Assembly: GCA_947453625.1 (NCBI GenBank)
Contig: CANGHK010000011.1
Location: 40,181-104,180 of the forward strand
Length of the DNA: 64,000 bases
Source: Burkholderiales bacterium
GTDB lineage: Bacteria; Pseudomonadota; Gammaproteobacteria; Burkholderiales; Burkholderiaceae_C
Direction: 5' to 3'
In this document: positions 45,480 through 54,394 of the stretch, in pieces
How the letters are laid out: every line of letters starts with the position of its first letter
Numbering within the stretch: position 1 is the stretch's first letter
Translations under genes and position numbers: made by a program
Notes under the pieces: generated by a model
What the model was told of the DNA's origin: nothing
The model's database searches: none
The model's input: the letters and a program-made list of their open reading frames with translations, nothing else

Positions 45480-48400
45480 ATGCTGGCCCACACCATCCGC
45501 TGGTCGGGCAGGAACCCCTTCCTCGTCCTGCTCGCCACCTTGTTCGTGATCATCGGCGGCGTCGTCGCCGTGCTGAAGACCCCGCTCGACGCCCTGCCCG
45601 ACCTGTCGGACGTGCAGGTCATCGTCTACACCGAATTCCCCGGCCAGGCGCCGCAGGTGGTCGAGGACCAGGTGACCTACCCGCTGACCACCGCGATGCT
45701 GGCGGTGCCCAAGAGCCGGGTCGTGCGCGGCTTCTCGTTCTTCGGCGCGTCCTTCGTCTACGTGATCTTCGAGGATGGGACCGACATCTACTGGGCCCGC
45801 AGCCGTGTGCTCGAGTACCTGAACTTTGCCGCCGGCCGGCTGCCCAAGGGCGTGTCGCCGTCGCTCGGGCCCGATGCCACCGGCGTGGGCTGGGTCTACC
45901 AATACGCGCTGCTGGCCAAGAACAAGACGCTGGCCGAGCTGCGCACGATCCAGGACTGGTATGTGCGCTACCAGCTGACCAAGGCGGGCGGCGTGGCCGA
46001 GGTGGCTTCCATCGGCGGCTTCGTGCAGACCTACCAGGTGACGGTCGATCCGCTCAAGCTGCGCAGCTACGGCATCACGCTGGCCCGGGTGACACAGGTG
46101 ATACGCGACTCCAACCGGGACGTCGGCGGGCGCGTGGTCGAGATGGCCGAGACCGAGTACATGGTGCGCGGCATGGGCTACCTGCGCGGCCGCGGCGACA
46201 TCGAGACCCTGGTCGTCAAGAGCGAGGGCGGCACGCCGGTGCTGATCCGCGACATCGCCCGCGTCGAGATGGCGCCCGACGAGCGCCGCGGCCTGTCCGA
46301 GCTGAACGGCGAGGGCGAGGTGGTGTCGGGCATCGCGATGTCGCGCTTCGGGCAGAACGCGCTCGAGGTCATCTCCAACTTGAAGCTCAAGATCACCGAG
46401 ATCTCGGCCGGCCTGCCCGAGGGCGTGTCGATACAGGCGGTCTACGACCGCTCCGACCTGATCCACCGCGCGATCGATAACCTCAAGCGCACGCTGCTCG
46501 AGGAAAGCCTGATCGTCGCGGCCGTCTGCGTCGTCTTCCTGGTGCATGTGCGCTCGGCCCTGGTGGCGATCGTGATGCTGCCGGTGGGCGTGCTGATGGC
46601 CTTCATCGCGATGCACGCGCTGGGCATGAACTCCAACCTGATGAGCCTGGGCGGCATCGCGATCGCGATCGGCGCGATGGTCGACGCGGCGATCGTGATG
46701 ATAGAGAACGCCCACAAGCACCTGGAGCGGCTAGACCGCCTGCAACCCGTGCACAGCCCGCGCGAACGCGCCGACGCGATGCTGGCGGCCTGCAAGGAGG
46801 TGGGACCGGCGCTGTTCTTCTCGCTGCTGGTCATCACGGTGTCCTTCCTGCCGGTGTTCACGCTCGAATCCCAGGAGGGGCGGCTGTTCTCGCCGCTGGC
46901 CTACACCAAGACCTTCGCGATGGCCGGGGCGGCGCTGCTGTCGGTGACGCTGGTGCCGGTGCTGATGCTGCTATTCATCCGCGGCCGGATCCTGCCCGAG
47001 GCCAGGAACCCGCTGAACCGCTTGCTGATCTGGGCCTACCGGCCGGTCATCGCGGCCGTGATGCGCTGGAAGAAGACAACGATCGCGCTGGCCATCCTGG
47101 CTGTCGGCTTGTCGTACTACCCCGCGTCACAGCTCGGCAGCGAGTTCATGCCCACGCTCAACGAGGGCTCGCTGCTGTTCATGCCGGCCTCGCTGCCGGG
47201 CATGTCCATCACCAAGGCCGCCGAGGTGCTGCAGACCCAGGACAAGATCATCAAGAGCTTCCCCGAGGTCAGCTCGGTCTACGGCAAGGCCGGGCGCGCC
47301 AACACCGCCACCGACCCGGCGCCCACCGAGATGTTCGAGACCGTCATCAACCTCAAGCCGCAGGAGGAATGGCGGGCCGGCATGACCACCGACAAGCTGA
47401 TTGCCGAGATGGACAAGGCGCTGCAGTTCCCCGGCATCTCCAACGCCTGGACGATGCCGATCAAGGCCCGCATCGACATGCTGTCGACCGGCATCCGCAC
47501 GCCCATAGGCATCAAGGTCTTCGGCCGCGACCTGGTCGAGATGGAGAGGCTGGCCCAGCAGATCGAAGCGGTGGTCAAGACCGTGCCCGGCACGACCTCG
47601 GCCTTCGCCGAGCGCCTGACCGGCGGCAGCTACCTCAACATCGAACCCGATCGACAGGCGCTGGCGCGCTACGGCCTGTCGGTGGGCGACTTGCTGGACG
47701 TCATCGGCACCGCGCTGGGCGGCGAGATGGTGACCACCACCGTCGAGGGCCGCGAGCGCTTCGGCGTGGCGGTGCGCTACCCGCGCGAGCTGCGGTCCAA
47801 CCCCGAACAGATCGCGCGCGAGGTGCTGGTGCCGGTGATGGGTGGCGCAGGGGCTGTGGCGTATGTGCCGCTGGGGCAGGTGGCCAAGGTGGTGGTGGCG
47901 CGCGGCACGCCGGGCATACGCACCGAGAACGCGCTGCTGTCGGCCTACATCTTCATCGACATCCGCGACCGCGACATCGGCCGCTATGTGGCCGAGGCGC
48001 GCCGGGCGGTGGCCGAGCAGGTGAAGTTTCCGCCCGGCTACTACATCACCTGGAGCGGCCAGTTCGAGTACATGGAGCGCGCGGTGGAGAAGATGAAGAT
48101 CGTCGTCCCGGTGACGCTGCTGACCATCTTCCTGCTGCTGTACCTGAACTTCCGGCGCCTGACCGAGACCTTCATCGTGATGCTGTCGGTGCCCTTCGCG
48201 CTGGTCGGCGGGGTGTGGCTGATGTGGGCGCTGGGCTACAACCTGTCGGTGGCGGTGGCGGTCGGCTTCATCGCGCTGGCCGGCGTGGCCGCCGAGACCG
48301 GGGTGGTGATGCTGATCTACCTCGACCACGCCTGGGCGGCCGCCCAGGCGCGCTGCCAGCTGGCCGGGCGCCCGCCCGGCGCCGCGGACCTGTACGCCGC

Positions 48401-48677
48401 CGTGATGGAAGGCGCTGTGGAACGGGTACGGCCAAAGATGATGACGGTGGTGGCCATCATGGCCGGCCTGCTGCCCATCCTGTGGGGCAGCGGTACCGGG
48501 TCGGAAGTGATGAGCCGGATCGCCGCGCCGATGGTGGGCGGCATGGTCTCGTCGACGGTGCTGACGCTGTGCGTGATCCCGGCGCTGTATGCGCTGGTCA
48601 AGCAGTGGGACATCACGCGGGGGGCGCGAGGGGCGGGATCGGCAAGGTCTGACGATCCGGCCACCAACCCGCCCTGA
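45480..48677 (+). CDS. cusA: Heavy-metal RND efflux pump CusA (Cu/Ag)
   Basis: A 1065-residue inner-membrane proton-driven pump. The start LPDLSDVQVIVYTEFPGQAPQ and the block GGIAIAIGAMVDAAIVMIEN are hallmarks of the HME-RND family. Three methionines at 568 (LLFMPASL), 618 (PTEMFETV) and 667 (RIDMLSTG) have the same spacing (50 and 49) as M573, M623 and M672 of E. coli CusA, the metal relay. This supports Cu(I)/Ag(I) over Zn/Co/Cd. It completes a cusCBA operon; no cusRS or cusF homologue adjoins it. Confidence 0.95.
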   Translation: MLAHTIRWSGRNPFLVLLATLFVIIGGVVAVLKTPLDALPDLSDVQVIVYTEFPGQAPQVVEDQVTYPLTTAMLAVPKSRVVRGFSFFGASFVYVIFEDGTDIYWARSRVLEYLNFAAGRLPKGVSPSLGPDATGVGWVYQYALLAKNKTLAELRTIQDWYVRYQLTKAGGVAEVASIGGFVQTYQVTVDPLKLRSYGITLARVTQVIRDSNRDVGGRVVEMAETEYMVRGMGYLRGRGDIETLVVKSEGGTPVLIRDIARVEMAPDERRGLSELNGEGEVVSGIAMSRFGQNALEVISNLKLKITEISAGLPEGVSIQAVYDRSDLIHRAIDNLKRTLLEESLIVAAVCVVFLVHVRSALVAIVMLPVGVLMAFIAMHALGMNSNLMSLGGIAIAIGAMVDAAIVMIENAHKHLERLDRLQPVHSPRERADAMLAACKEVGPALFFSLLVITVSFLPVFTLESQEGRLFSPLAYTKTFAMAGAALLSVTLVPVLMLLFIRGRILPEARNPLNRLLIWAYRPVIAAVMRWKKTTIALAILAVGLSYYPASQLGSEFMPTLNEGSLLFMPASLPGMSITKAAEVLQTQDKIIKSFPEVSSVYGKAGRANTATDPAPTEMFETVINLKPQEEWRAGMTTDKLIAEMDKALQFPGISNAWTMPIKARIDMLSTGIRTPIGIKVFGRDLVEMERLAQQIEAVVKTVPGTTSAFAERLTGGSYLNIEPDRQALARYGLSVGDLLDVIGTALGGEMVTTTVEGRERFGVAVRYPRELRSNPEQIAREVLVPVMGGAGAVAYVPLGQVAKVVVARGTPGIRTENALLSAYIFIDIRDRDIGRYVAEARRAVAEQVKFPPGYYITWSGQFEYMERAVEKMKIVVPVTLLTIFLLLYLNFRRLTETFIVMLSVPFALVGGVWLMWALGYNLSVAVAVGFIALAGVAAETGVVMLIYLDHAWAAAQARCQLAGRPPGAADLYAAVMEGAVERVRPKMMTVVAIMAGLLPILWGSGTGSEVMSRIAAPMVGGMVSSTVLTLCVIPALYALVKQWDITRGARGAGSARSDDPATNPP

Positions 48678-48686
48678 AACTGCGCC

Positions 48687-49961
48687 TCAGCCCGGCGGCA
48701 GGAACAGCGCCTGCAGGTCGGACAGGAAATCGAAGCCGCGCACGCTGGGCCAGACCCGGTTGAAGTCACGCTCCAGCAGGCCGCGCGCCTCGGCCTCGGC
48801 CAGCGGCTTGGCGATCGCGGTCACGGCCAGGCCGGTGCGGGCCGTGAAGTCGGCCAGCGCAAAGCCCTCGCGCAGACGCAGCGCGTTGAGCATGAACTCG
48901 AAGGGCAGTTCCGCGCGCGGCACCTCGTCGTCGTTGCTCATCGCCGTGCCCGCCAGCGCCTGCTCCATATAGGTGTTGGGCTCGCGCCAGCGCACTTGCC
49001 GCACCACCCGGTGCGGGTAGCTCAGCTTGCCATGGGCACCGGCGCCAATCCCCAGGTAATCGCCGAACTGCCAGTAGTTCAGGTTGTGCTTGCAGCGGTG
49101 GCCGGCCTGGGCGAAGGCCGAGATCTCGTAGCGCTGCAGGCCGACGCCGGCGGTGCGCTCGACGATCGCGTCGAGCATGTCGCTGGCCAGGTCGTCGTCG
49201 GGCAGGTTGGGGGGCGGGCGGACGGCGAACCGCGTGTTGGGCTCTATCGTCAGGTGGTAGATCGACAGGTGGGGCGGCTTGAAAGCCAGCGCGCTGTCCA
49301 GGTCGGCGTGCAACTGGGCCAGGGTCTGGCCCGGCAGCGCGTACATCAGGTCGAGGTTGAAGGTGTCGAAAGCGGCCGCGGCCTCGGTCAGCGCGGCGCG
49401 GGCCTGGGCGCCGTCGTGCACCCGGCCCAGCTTGACCAGCATCGCGTCGTCGAAGCTCTGCACGCCCACCGACAGGCGGGTCACCCCGGCCTTGCGGAAA
49501 TCGCGGAAGCGGTCGCGCTCGAAGCTGCCCGGGTTGGCTTCTAGGGTGATCTCGCAGCCCGGCAGCAGCGGCAGGCGGGCGCGTATCGCCGCCAGCAACT
49601 GGTTGATGGCGTCGGCCGAGAACAGGCTGGGGGTGCCGCCGCCGATGAAGATGCTGTGCACCGGCCGGCCCCAGACCTGCGGCAACGCGGCCTCCAGGTC
49701 GGCGATCAGCGCGGCGATGTAGCGCGCCTCCGGCAGGCGGCCGGCGGCCGCCCCGGGCCGCCAGACGATGGGCCGCTCCGACCCTGCCGCGCCCTCGGGT
49801 GGGGACGACGCCGCAGGCGTCTCGGGGGTTAGTACATGTGAGTTGAAGTCGCAGTACGGGCATTTGGCCAGGCACCAGGGCAGGTGCACGTACAGCGCCA
49901 GCGGCGGTGATTCACCCAGTTGTAGCGTGCCGGGGCGCAGGTAGCGCTCAACGAGATCCAT
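48687..49961 (-). CDS. hemW: Radical SAM haem chaperone HemW
   Basis: A 424-residue radical SAM protein of the HemN-like group. The cluster motif is WCLAKCPYCDFNSH (C-x3-C-x2-C). SIFIGGGTPSLFS, EANPGSF, LSVGVQSFDD and NLDLMYALPGQT are typical. The C-terminal HemN domain includes RYEISAFAQAGHRCKHNLNYW. A 35-residue insertion after the cluster (about residues 45-75) is unusual. HemW delivers haem to target proteins and is not itself a coproporphyrinogen oxidase. It heads toward the convergent cusA. Confidence 0.93.
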   Translation of the reverse strand: MDLVERYLRPGTLQLGESPPLALYVHLPWCLAKCPYCDFNSHVLTPETPAASSPPEGAAGSERPIVWRPGAAAGRLPEARYIAALIADLEAALPQVWGRPVHSIFIGGGTPSLFSADAINQLLAAIRARLPLLPGCEITLEANPGSFERDRFRDFRKAGVTRLSVGVQSFDDAMLVKLGRVHDGAQARAALTEAAAAFDTFNLDLMYALPGQTLAQLHADLDSALAFKPPHLSIYHLTIEPNTRFAVRPPPNLPDDDLASDMLDAIVERTAGVGLQRYEISAFAQAGHRCKHNLNYWQFGDYLGIGAGAHGKLSYPHRVVRQVRWREPNTYMEQALAGTAMSNDDEVPRAELPFEFMLNALRLREGFALADFTARTGLAVTAIAKPLAEAEARGLLERDFNRVWPSVRGFDFLSDLQALFLPPG

Positions 49962-49974
49962 CGCGCGCCGCCCT

Positions 49975-50613
49975 TCAGGACCCGAGATGCCAGGCGTCGG
50001 CCAGCATCTCGCGCATCAGCGCCGCCGAGCGGGCGCGGTGGCTGTGCTGGTTCTTCTGCTCGGCGCCCAGCTCGGCCACGGTGGCGCCGAGCGCGGGAAT
50101 CAGCATCAAGGGATCGTAGCCAAAACCCTGGTCGCCGCGCGCCACGGCCAGGATCTCGCCCGGCCAGCGGCCCACCGCCACCAGCGGCTCGGGGTCGTCG
50201 GCGTGGCGCACCGCCACCAGGGTGCTGATGAAATGGCCGCGTCGGTCGGCGACGCCGCTCAGCCGCGCCAGCAAGGCCGCGTTGTTCGCCGCGTCCTGGC
50301 GCCGGCGCCGGGCTTCGCGGTCCTCGCCGGCGATCACCGGCAGCTCGCCGGCGAAATGGGCCGAGACCACCCCGGGCGCGCCGCCCAGGCTGCCCAGGCA
50401 CAGGCCCGAGTCGTCGGCGATGGCCGCGCAGCCGCTGGCCCGCGCCGCATGCCTGGCCTTGGCCAGTGCGTTCTCGATGAAGCTGTAGTGCGGCTCGTCG
50501 GCCTCGGCGATGCCCAGGCTGCCCTGGGCCACGAGGGTGATGGGCAGCCCGGCCAGCAGCGACTGCAGTTCGGCCAGCTTCTTGGCGTTGTTGGAGGCGA
50601 GGACGAGCTTCAT
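49975..50613 (-). CDS. rdgB: Non-canonical purine NTP pyrophosphatase (RdgB/Ham1)
   Basis: A 212-residue enzyme that hydrolyses ITP, XTP and dITP to clean the nucleotide pool. Motifs are LVLASNNAKKLAELQ, SFIENALAKARHAA, AIADDSGLCL and GFGYDPLMLIP. The SHRARSAAL end is typical (family SHR region). It lies between rph and hemW, in the same direction, with 7- and 13-bp gaps. Confidence 0.96.
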   Translation of the reverse strand: MKLVLASNNAKKLAELQSLLAGLPITLVAQGSLGIAEADEPHYSFIENALAKARHAARASGCAAIADDSGLCLGSLGGAPGVVSAHFAGELPVIAGEDREARRRRQDAANNAALLARLSGVADRRGHFISTLVAVRHADDPEPLVAVGRWPGEILAVARGDQGFGYDPLMLIPALGATVAELGAEQKNQHSHRARSAALMREMLADAWHLGS

Positions 50614-50620
50614 CGCGGCC

Positions 50621-51391
50621 TCACCGGGCCAGCGCCGAGGCGATCGCCGCGCGCTGCGCCAAGACCAGCTCGCGGATGCCCTTGTCGGCCAGCGCCAGCA
50701 GCGCGTCCATCTCGGCGCGCGAGAAGGCCGCGCCCTCGGCCGTGCCCTGCAGTTCGACGAAGCCGCCCTGGGCCGTCATCACCACGTTCATGTCGGTGTC
50801 GCAGGCGGAGTCTTCGGTGTAGTCGAGGTCGAGCAGCGGCACGCCGTCGACGATGCCCACCGAGATCGCCGCCAGGCCGTCCTTGATCGGGCTTTGCTGC
50901 AGCTTGCCCTGGGCCATCAGCCAGCTCACCGCGTCATGCGCGGCCACCCAGGCCCCGGTGATCGCCGCGGTGCGGGTGCCGCCATCGGCCTGCAACACGT
51001 CGCAATCGATCAGGATGCTGCGCTCGCCCAAGGCTTTCAAATCGAAGACGCAGCGCAGCGAGCGGCCGATCAGGCGCTGGATCTCCTGAGTGCGGCCGCT
51101 CTGCTTGCCGCGCGCGGCCTCGCGGTCGCCGCGGGTGTGGGTGGCGCGCGGCAGCATGCCGTATTCGGCGGTGACCCAGCCTTCGCCGCTGCCGCGCTTG
51201 TGCGGCGGAACCTTCTCCTCGACCGACGCGGTGCACAAGACCCGGGTGTGGCCGAAGCTCACCAGCACCGAGCCCTCGGCATGGCGGGTGTAGGCGCGCT
51301 GGATGCTGACCTCGCGCAAGGCGTCGGCAGCGCGGCGGCCGCTGCGCGTGCCAGCGCCTTGAATCACGCTCGCGCGCTGAATCTCACTCAT
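50621..51391 (-). CDS. rph: Ribonuclease PH
   Basis: A 256-residue phosphorolytic exoribonuclease that trims tRNA 3' ends. The start [21 protein letters not shown] and the blocks [33 protein letters not shown] and [12 protein letters not shown] (each shown in part) are typical. The catalytic acidic cluster is in [21 protein letters not shown] lies 7 nt before the ATG at 51391, which fixes the start. Confidence 0.97.
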   Translation of the reverse strand: MSEIQRASVIQGAGTRSGRRAADALREVSIQRAYTRHAEGSVLVSFGHTRVLCTASVEEKVPPHKRGSGEGWVTAEYGMLPRATHTRGDREAARGKQSGRTQEIQRLIGRSLRCVFDLKALGERSILIDCDVLQADGGTRTAAITGAWVAAHDAVSWLMAQGKLQQSPIKDGLAAISVGIVDGVPLLDLDYTEDSACDTDMNVVMTAQGGFVELQGTAEGAAFSRAEMDALLALADKGIRELVLAQRAAIASALAR

Positions 51392-51400
51392 GACCAATCC

Positions 51401-52330
51401 TCAGGATTTCTTGTGGGCCGAGCGCCGAATGGCGTCGTTGATTTCGCGGATGGCGCGCTCGATTTCAGCGTCGTCCAGTTCGTCGGCGGGGGGGTCGCCG
51501 CAGGCCAGACCCGCCTGGATGGTGGAGGCGAACACCTCGTCACCCAAGCTGCGGGTCGATACCGTCGGGACGGCGTCGGCCGCCTCGGCACCCGCCCACT
51601 CCACGCCCAGCACGGTGACGTTGTCGCTGCGCGGGCCGGCATGGCGCAGCGCCTGCTCGGCCAGCTCGGGCACGGCGTCCGAGATCGGCCGCTGCGACAA
51701 CTGTTCGACGATCTCGGCATCGCTGACCGCGCCCCACAGGCCGTCGCTGCACAGCATGATCCGGTCACCCGGCTGCAGCGGGGTCGGGCCGGCGGTGTCG
51801 ACCACCGGCTTGCCAGGGCTGCCCAGGCAGGTGAACAGCACGTTGCGGTTGACGGGCTGGGCGTCGGACGCCAGCGCCTGGGCCGAGCGCACCAACGCGC
51901 CGTGCAACTCGGTGTAGGAATGGTCGCGGGTGCGCGCCAGCAATTCGCCGCCGCGCAGCAGGTAGAGGCGGGAGTCCCCGCAATGGGCCCAGTAGGCAGC
52001 GCCGCCCTGCAGCACGCAGGCCACGATGGTGGTGCGCGGGCTGTCGAGCAAGGCCCGGTCGCTGGCGTAACGCAGCAACTGGTGGTGGCCGGCCAGCACC
52101 GCGTCCTGCAGAAAGCGCAGCGGATCGGCCAGCGTCGGCCTGGCGTCGCGCTGGAACAGTGCGGCCAGCGTCTGCAGCGCCAGTTGCGCGGCCACCTCGC
52201 CTTCGGGGTGGCCGCCCATGCCGTCGGCCAGCGCGAACAGGCCAGCCGCACGGGTGTAGCAGTAGCCCATGCGGTCTTCGTTCTTGGGCCGCCCGCCGCG
52301 GCGGCTGACCTGGTAGACCGAGAACTTCAT
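51401..52330 (-). CDS. PP2C-type Ser/Thr protein phosphatase
   Basis: A 309-residue metal-dependent phosphatase. Metal-binding residues are in KNEDRMGYCY, FALADGMGGHPEG, MLCSDGLWGAV and RSDNVTVLGVEW; WAHCGDSRLYLLRGGEL is also typical. The C-terminal 60 residues extend past the fold. It pairs with the kinase gene upstream in the same direction (52-bp gap), so the two probably act on the same targets. It ends 9 bp before rph. Confidence 0.94.
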   Translation of the reverse strand: MKFSVYQVSRRGGRPKNEDRMGYCYTRAAGLFALADGMGGHPEGEVAAQLALQTLAALFQRDARPTLADPLRFLQDAVLAGHHQLLRYASDRALLDSPRTTIVACVLQGGAAYWAHCGDSRLYLLRGGELLARTRDHSYTELHGALVRSAQALASDAQPVNRNVLFTCLGSPGKPVVDTAGPTPLQPGDRIMLCSDGLWGAVSDAEIVEQLSQRPISDAVPELAEQALRHAGPRSDNVTVLGVEWAGAEAADAVPTVSTRSLGDEVFASTIQAGLACGDPPADELDDAEIERAIREINDAIRRSAHKKS

Positions 52331-52382
52331 GCCGGACCTCCCAACGCCGCAGCCAAAGTGAATGCACCCCGCGCAGCCCGGC

Positions 52383-53351
52383 TCAAGCCTTGGCCCCGGT
52401 CTTCAGGCTCTCGATCTGCAACTTCAGGCGCTCGGAGAAACTGAGCTTGGTGTAGTGGCGCTCGGTTTCGCGCGCCAGTTCCTTCTGCAGCGCGAACACG
52501 CTCTGCGGGCGCGACAAGGGGTCGAGCGACATGCACCATTCCGTCACCTCGATCAGGTTGTCGGAATAGACATTGCGCAGCCGCGACAGGCTGAGCGCGA
52601 GCCGGTCTTTCTCGATCCGTTGCGGCGCCTCGTTGGGCGGATAACCCTGCATGCAGGCGTAGAGGCAGGCGCCGATGGCGTAGATGTCGGTCCAGGGGCC
52701 CAACGTACCGTCGCGGCGGTACATCTCTGGCGCGGCAAAACCCGGGGTGTACATCGGCCGGATGAAATTGCCCTCCTTGCTCAACACCTCGCGCGCCGCG
52801 CCGAAGTCCAGCATCACCGCCTTGTTGTCATTGGTGATGAACAGGTTGGCCGGCTTGATGTCGAGGTGCAGCATCTTGTACTGGTGGACGATGCGCAGGC
52901 CGCGCAGGATCTCGTCGAACAGGCTGCGGATCGTGCTCTCGCGAAACACCTTGTCGCGCTTCAGGTCGCGCGCCGTGACGATGAAATCCTGCAGCGTGTC
53001 GCCCTGCAGGTAGTTCATCACCATGTAGACGGTTTCGTTCTCGCGGAAGAAGTTGAGAACGCTGACCACGCTGGGGTGGCTGATCTGCGCCAGCGACCGC
53101 CCTTCCTCGAAGAAGCTCTTCAGACCGAGCCGGTACAGCGGCTGCTTCTCGGGTTTGACGCGCGGGGTCAATTCACCCGGCGAGCGCTCGGCCAGCGAGG
53201 CCGGCAGGTACTCCTTGATCGCCACGCTGTGGCCCTCGGGATCCTCGGCCAGATAGACCACGCCAAAGCCGCCGGCCGCCAGTTTCTTGATGATCTGGTA
53301 GCCGCCCACCACGGTGCCCGCAGGCAACGGGGCTGGCTTGGCCTTTGACAT
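52383..53351 (-). CDS. Ser/Thr protein kinase (Hanks type, soluble)
   Basis: A 322-residue kinase with a complete catalytic domain: glycine loop KLAAGGFGVVYLAED, the ATP-binding Lys in VAIKEYLP, the catalytic loop HLDIKPANLF, the metal-binding DFG in VMLDFGAAR, and DIYAIGACLYAC. No membrane anchor or sensor repeat follows, unlike many bacterial kinases. It is divergent from yicC with only 29 bp between starts, so their promoters must overlap. In this order it forms a gene group often seen in Burkholderiales (recall). Confidence 0.94.
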   Translation of the reverse strand: MSKAKPAPLPAGTVVGGYQIIKKLAAGGFGVVYLAEDPEGHSVAIKEYLPASLAERSPGELTPRVKPEKQPLYRLGLKSFFEEGRSLAQISHPSVVSVLNFFRENETVYMVMNYLQGDTLQDFIVTARDLKRDKVFRESTIRSLFDEILRGLRIVHQYKMLHLDIKPANLFITNDNKAVMLDFGAAREVLSKEGNFIRPMYTPGFAAPEMYRRDGTLGPWTDIYAIGACLYACMQGYPPNEAPQRIEKDRLALSLSRLRNVYSDNLIEVTEWCMSLDPLSRPQSVFALQKELARETERHYTKLSFSERLKLQIESLKTGAKA

Positions 53352-53380
53352 AATCCGTGGTTTCCCTGAGGGTGAAAACG

Positions 53381-54325
53381 ATGGCAGTTTACAGCATGAC
53401 CGGTTTTTCCCAGGCCACCCAGGGCAGCGCCAACGGGTCCGACGAGACCGCCCCGCGCACCGCCGGCGCGGCGGGTGGCGTGACCGTCGAGGCCCGGTCG
53501 GTGAACAGCCGCTTCCTCGATGTCGGCTTGCGTCTACCCGACGAGTTGCGCGGCCTGGAGCCGGCCTTGCGCGAGCTGGTGGGCGCCCACTTCAAGCGCG
53601 GCAAGATCGAGTTGCGGGTGGTCAGCCAGCGCGAATCCGAGAACGCCTGGCCGCAACCGCAACCCGACCAGCTCAACCGGCTGTCGCGGCTGGAGTCCAC
53701 CATCACCGGTTGGCTGCCGCTGGCACGGCCACTGAGCGTCAACGAGGCGCTGCAGTGGTGCCGTCAGGGCGGCAGCGCCGAGCGGCTGGACGAGGCCGCG
53801 CTGGCGGCGGCGCGCGAGGCGGTTGCCGGGCTGCGCGAGGCCCGTGGCCGCGAAGGCGCCAGGTTGGTGGCCATCCTGACCGAGCGCATCGCGCACCTGC
53901 GTGAGCTGGCGGTGCAGGCCGCGCCGCTGGTGCCGGCGGTAGTCAAGCGCCAGCAGCAGCGCTTTCTCGAGCGCTGGCAGGAGGCGCTGCAGAACGCAGG
54001 TGCCGGCGGCGGCAACAGCAACGCGGGCAGCGGCATGACCGCCGACGCGCTGCGCGACCGGGCCCTCAACGAGGCGGCGGCCTACGCGCTGCGCATCGAC
54101 GTGGCCGAAGAGCTGTCGCGCCTGTCGGCCCACCTCGACGAGCTGACGCGGCTGCTGGCGGCCGGCGGCGAAGTGGGCAAGCGGCTCGACTTCCTGATAC
54201 AGGAACTGCAACGTGAAGCCAACACGCTAGGCTCGAAGTCATCGGCGCTGGAACTGACCAACATCTCGGTGGAGATGAAGGTGGCGATCGAGCAGATGCG
54301 CGAGCAGGTGCAGAACATCGAGTGA
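53381..54325 (+). CDS. yicC: YicC-family endoribonuclease-like protein
   Basis: A 314-residue protein. The start MAVYSMTGFS, then TVEARSVNSRFLDVGLRLPDEL and the C-terminal block EANTLGSKSSALELTNISVEMK are the YicC signatures. YicC of E. coli cleaves RNA and affects small RNA levels. A 25-residue insertion rich in Gly, Ala and Thr follows the first strand (QATQGSANGSDETAPRTAG), which is unusual. GAGGG precedes the ATG at 53381. Confidence 0.94.
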   Translation: MAVYSMTGFSQATQGSANGSDETAPRTAGAAGGVTVEARSVNSRFLDVGLRLPDELRGLEPALRELVGAHFKRGKIELRVVSQRESENAWPQPQPDQLNRLSRLESTITGWLPLARPLSVNEALQWCRQGGSAERLDEAALAAAREAVAGLREARGREGARLVAILTERIAHLRELAVQAAPLVPAVVKRQQQRFLERWQEALQNAGAGGGNSNAGSGMTADALRDRALNEAAAYALRIDVAEELSRLSAHLDELTRLLAAGGEVGKRLDFLIQELQREANTLGSKSSALELTNISVEMKVAIEQMREQVQNIE

Positions 54326-54394
54326 TGTCCGCCGGGACCGCTAGGCAGCACCGAGACCCGGGCGGCCAGCAAGACCCCGCGGGTCAGCGCCGGC

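Noticed and set aside
43899..46721. A 940-codon open frame antisense to cusC-cusA
   Set aside because: It is a shadow of high-GC coding on the other strand. Its product is a low-complexity His/Arg/Gly-rich string with no family features, while the plus-strand genes are clear.
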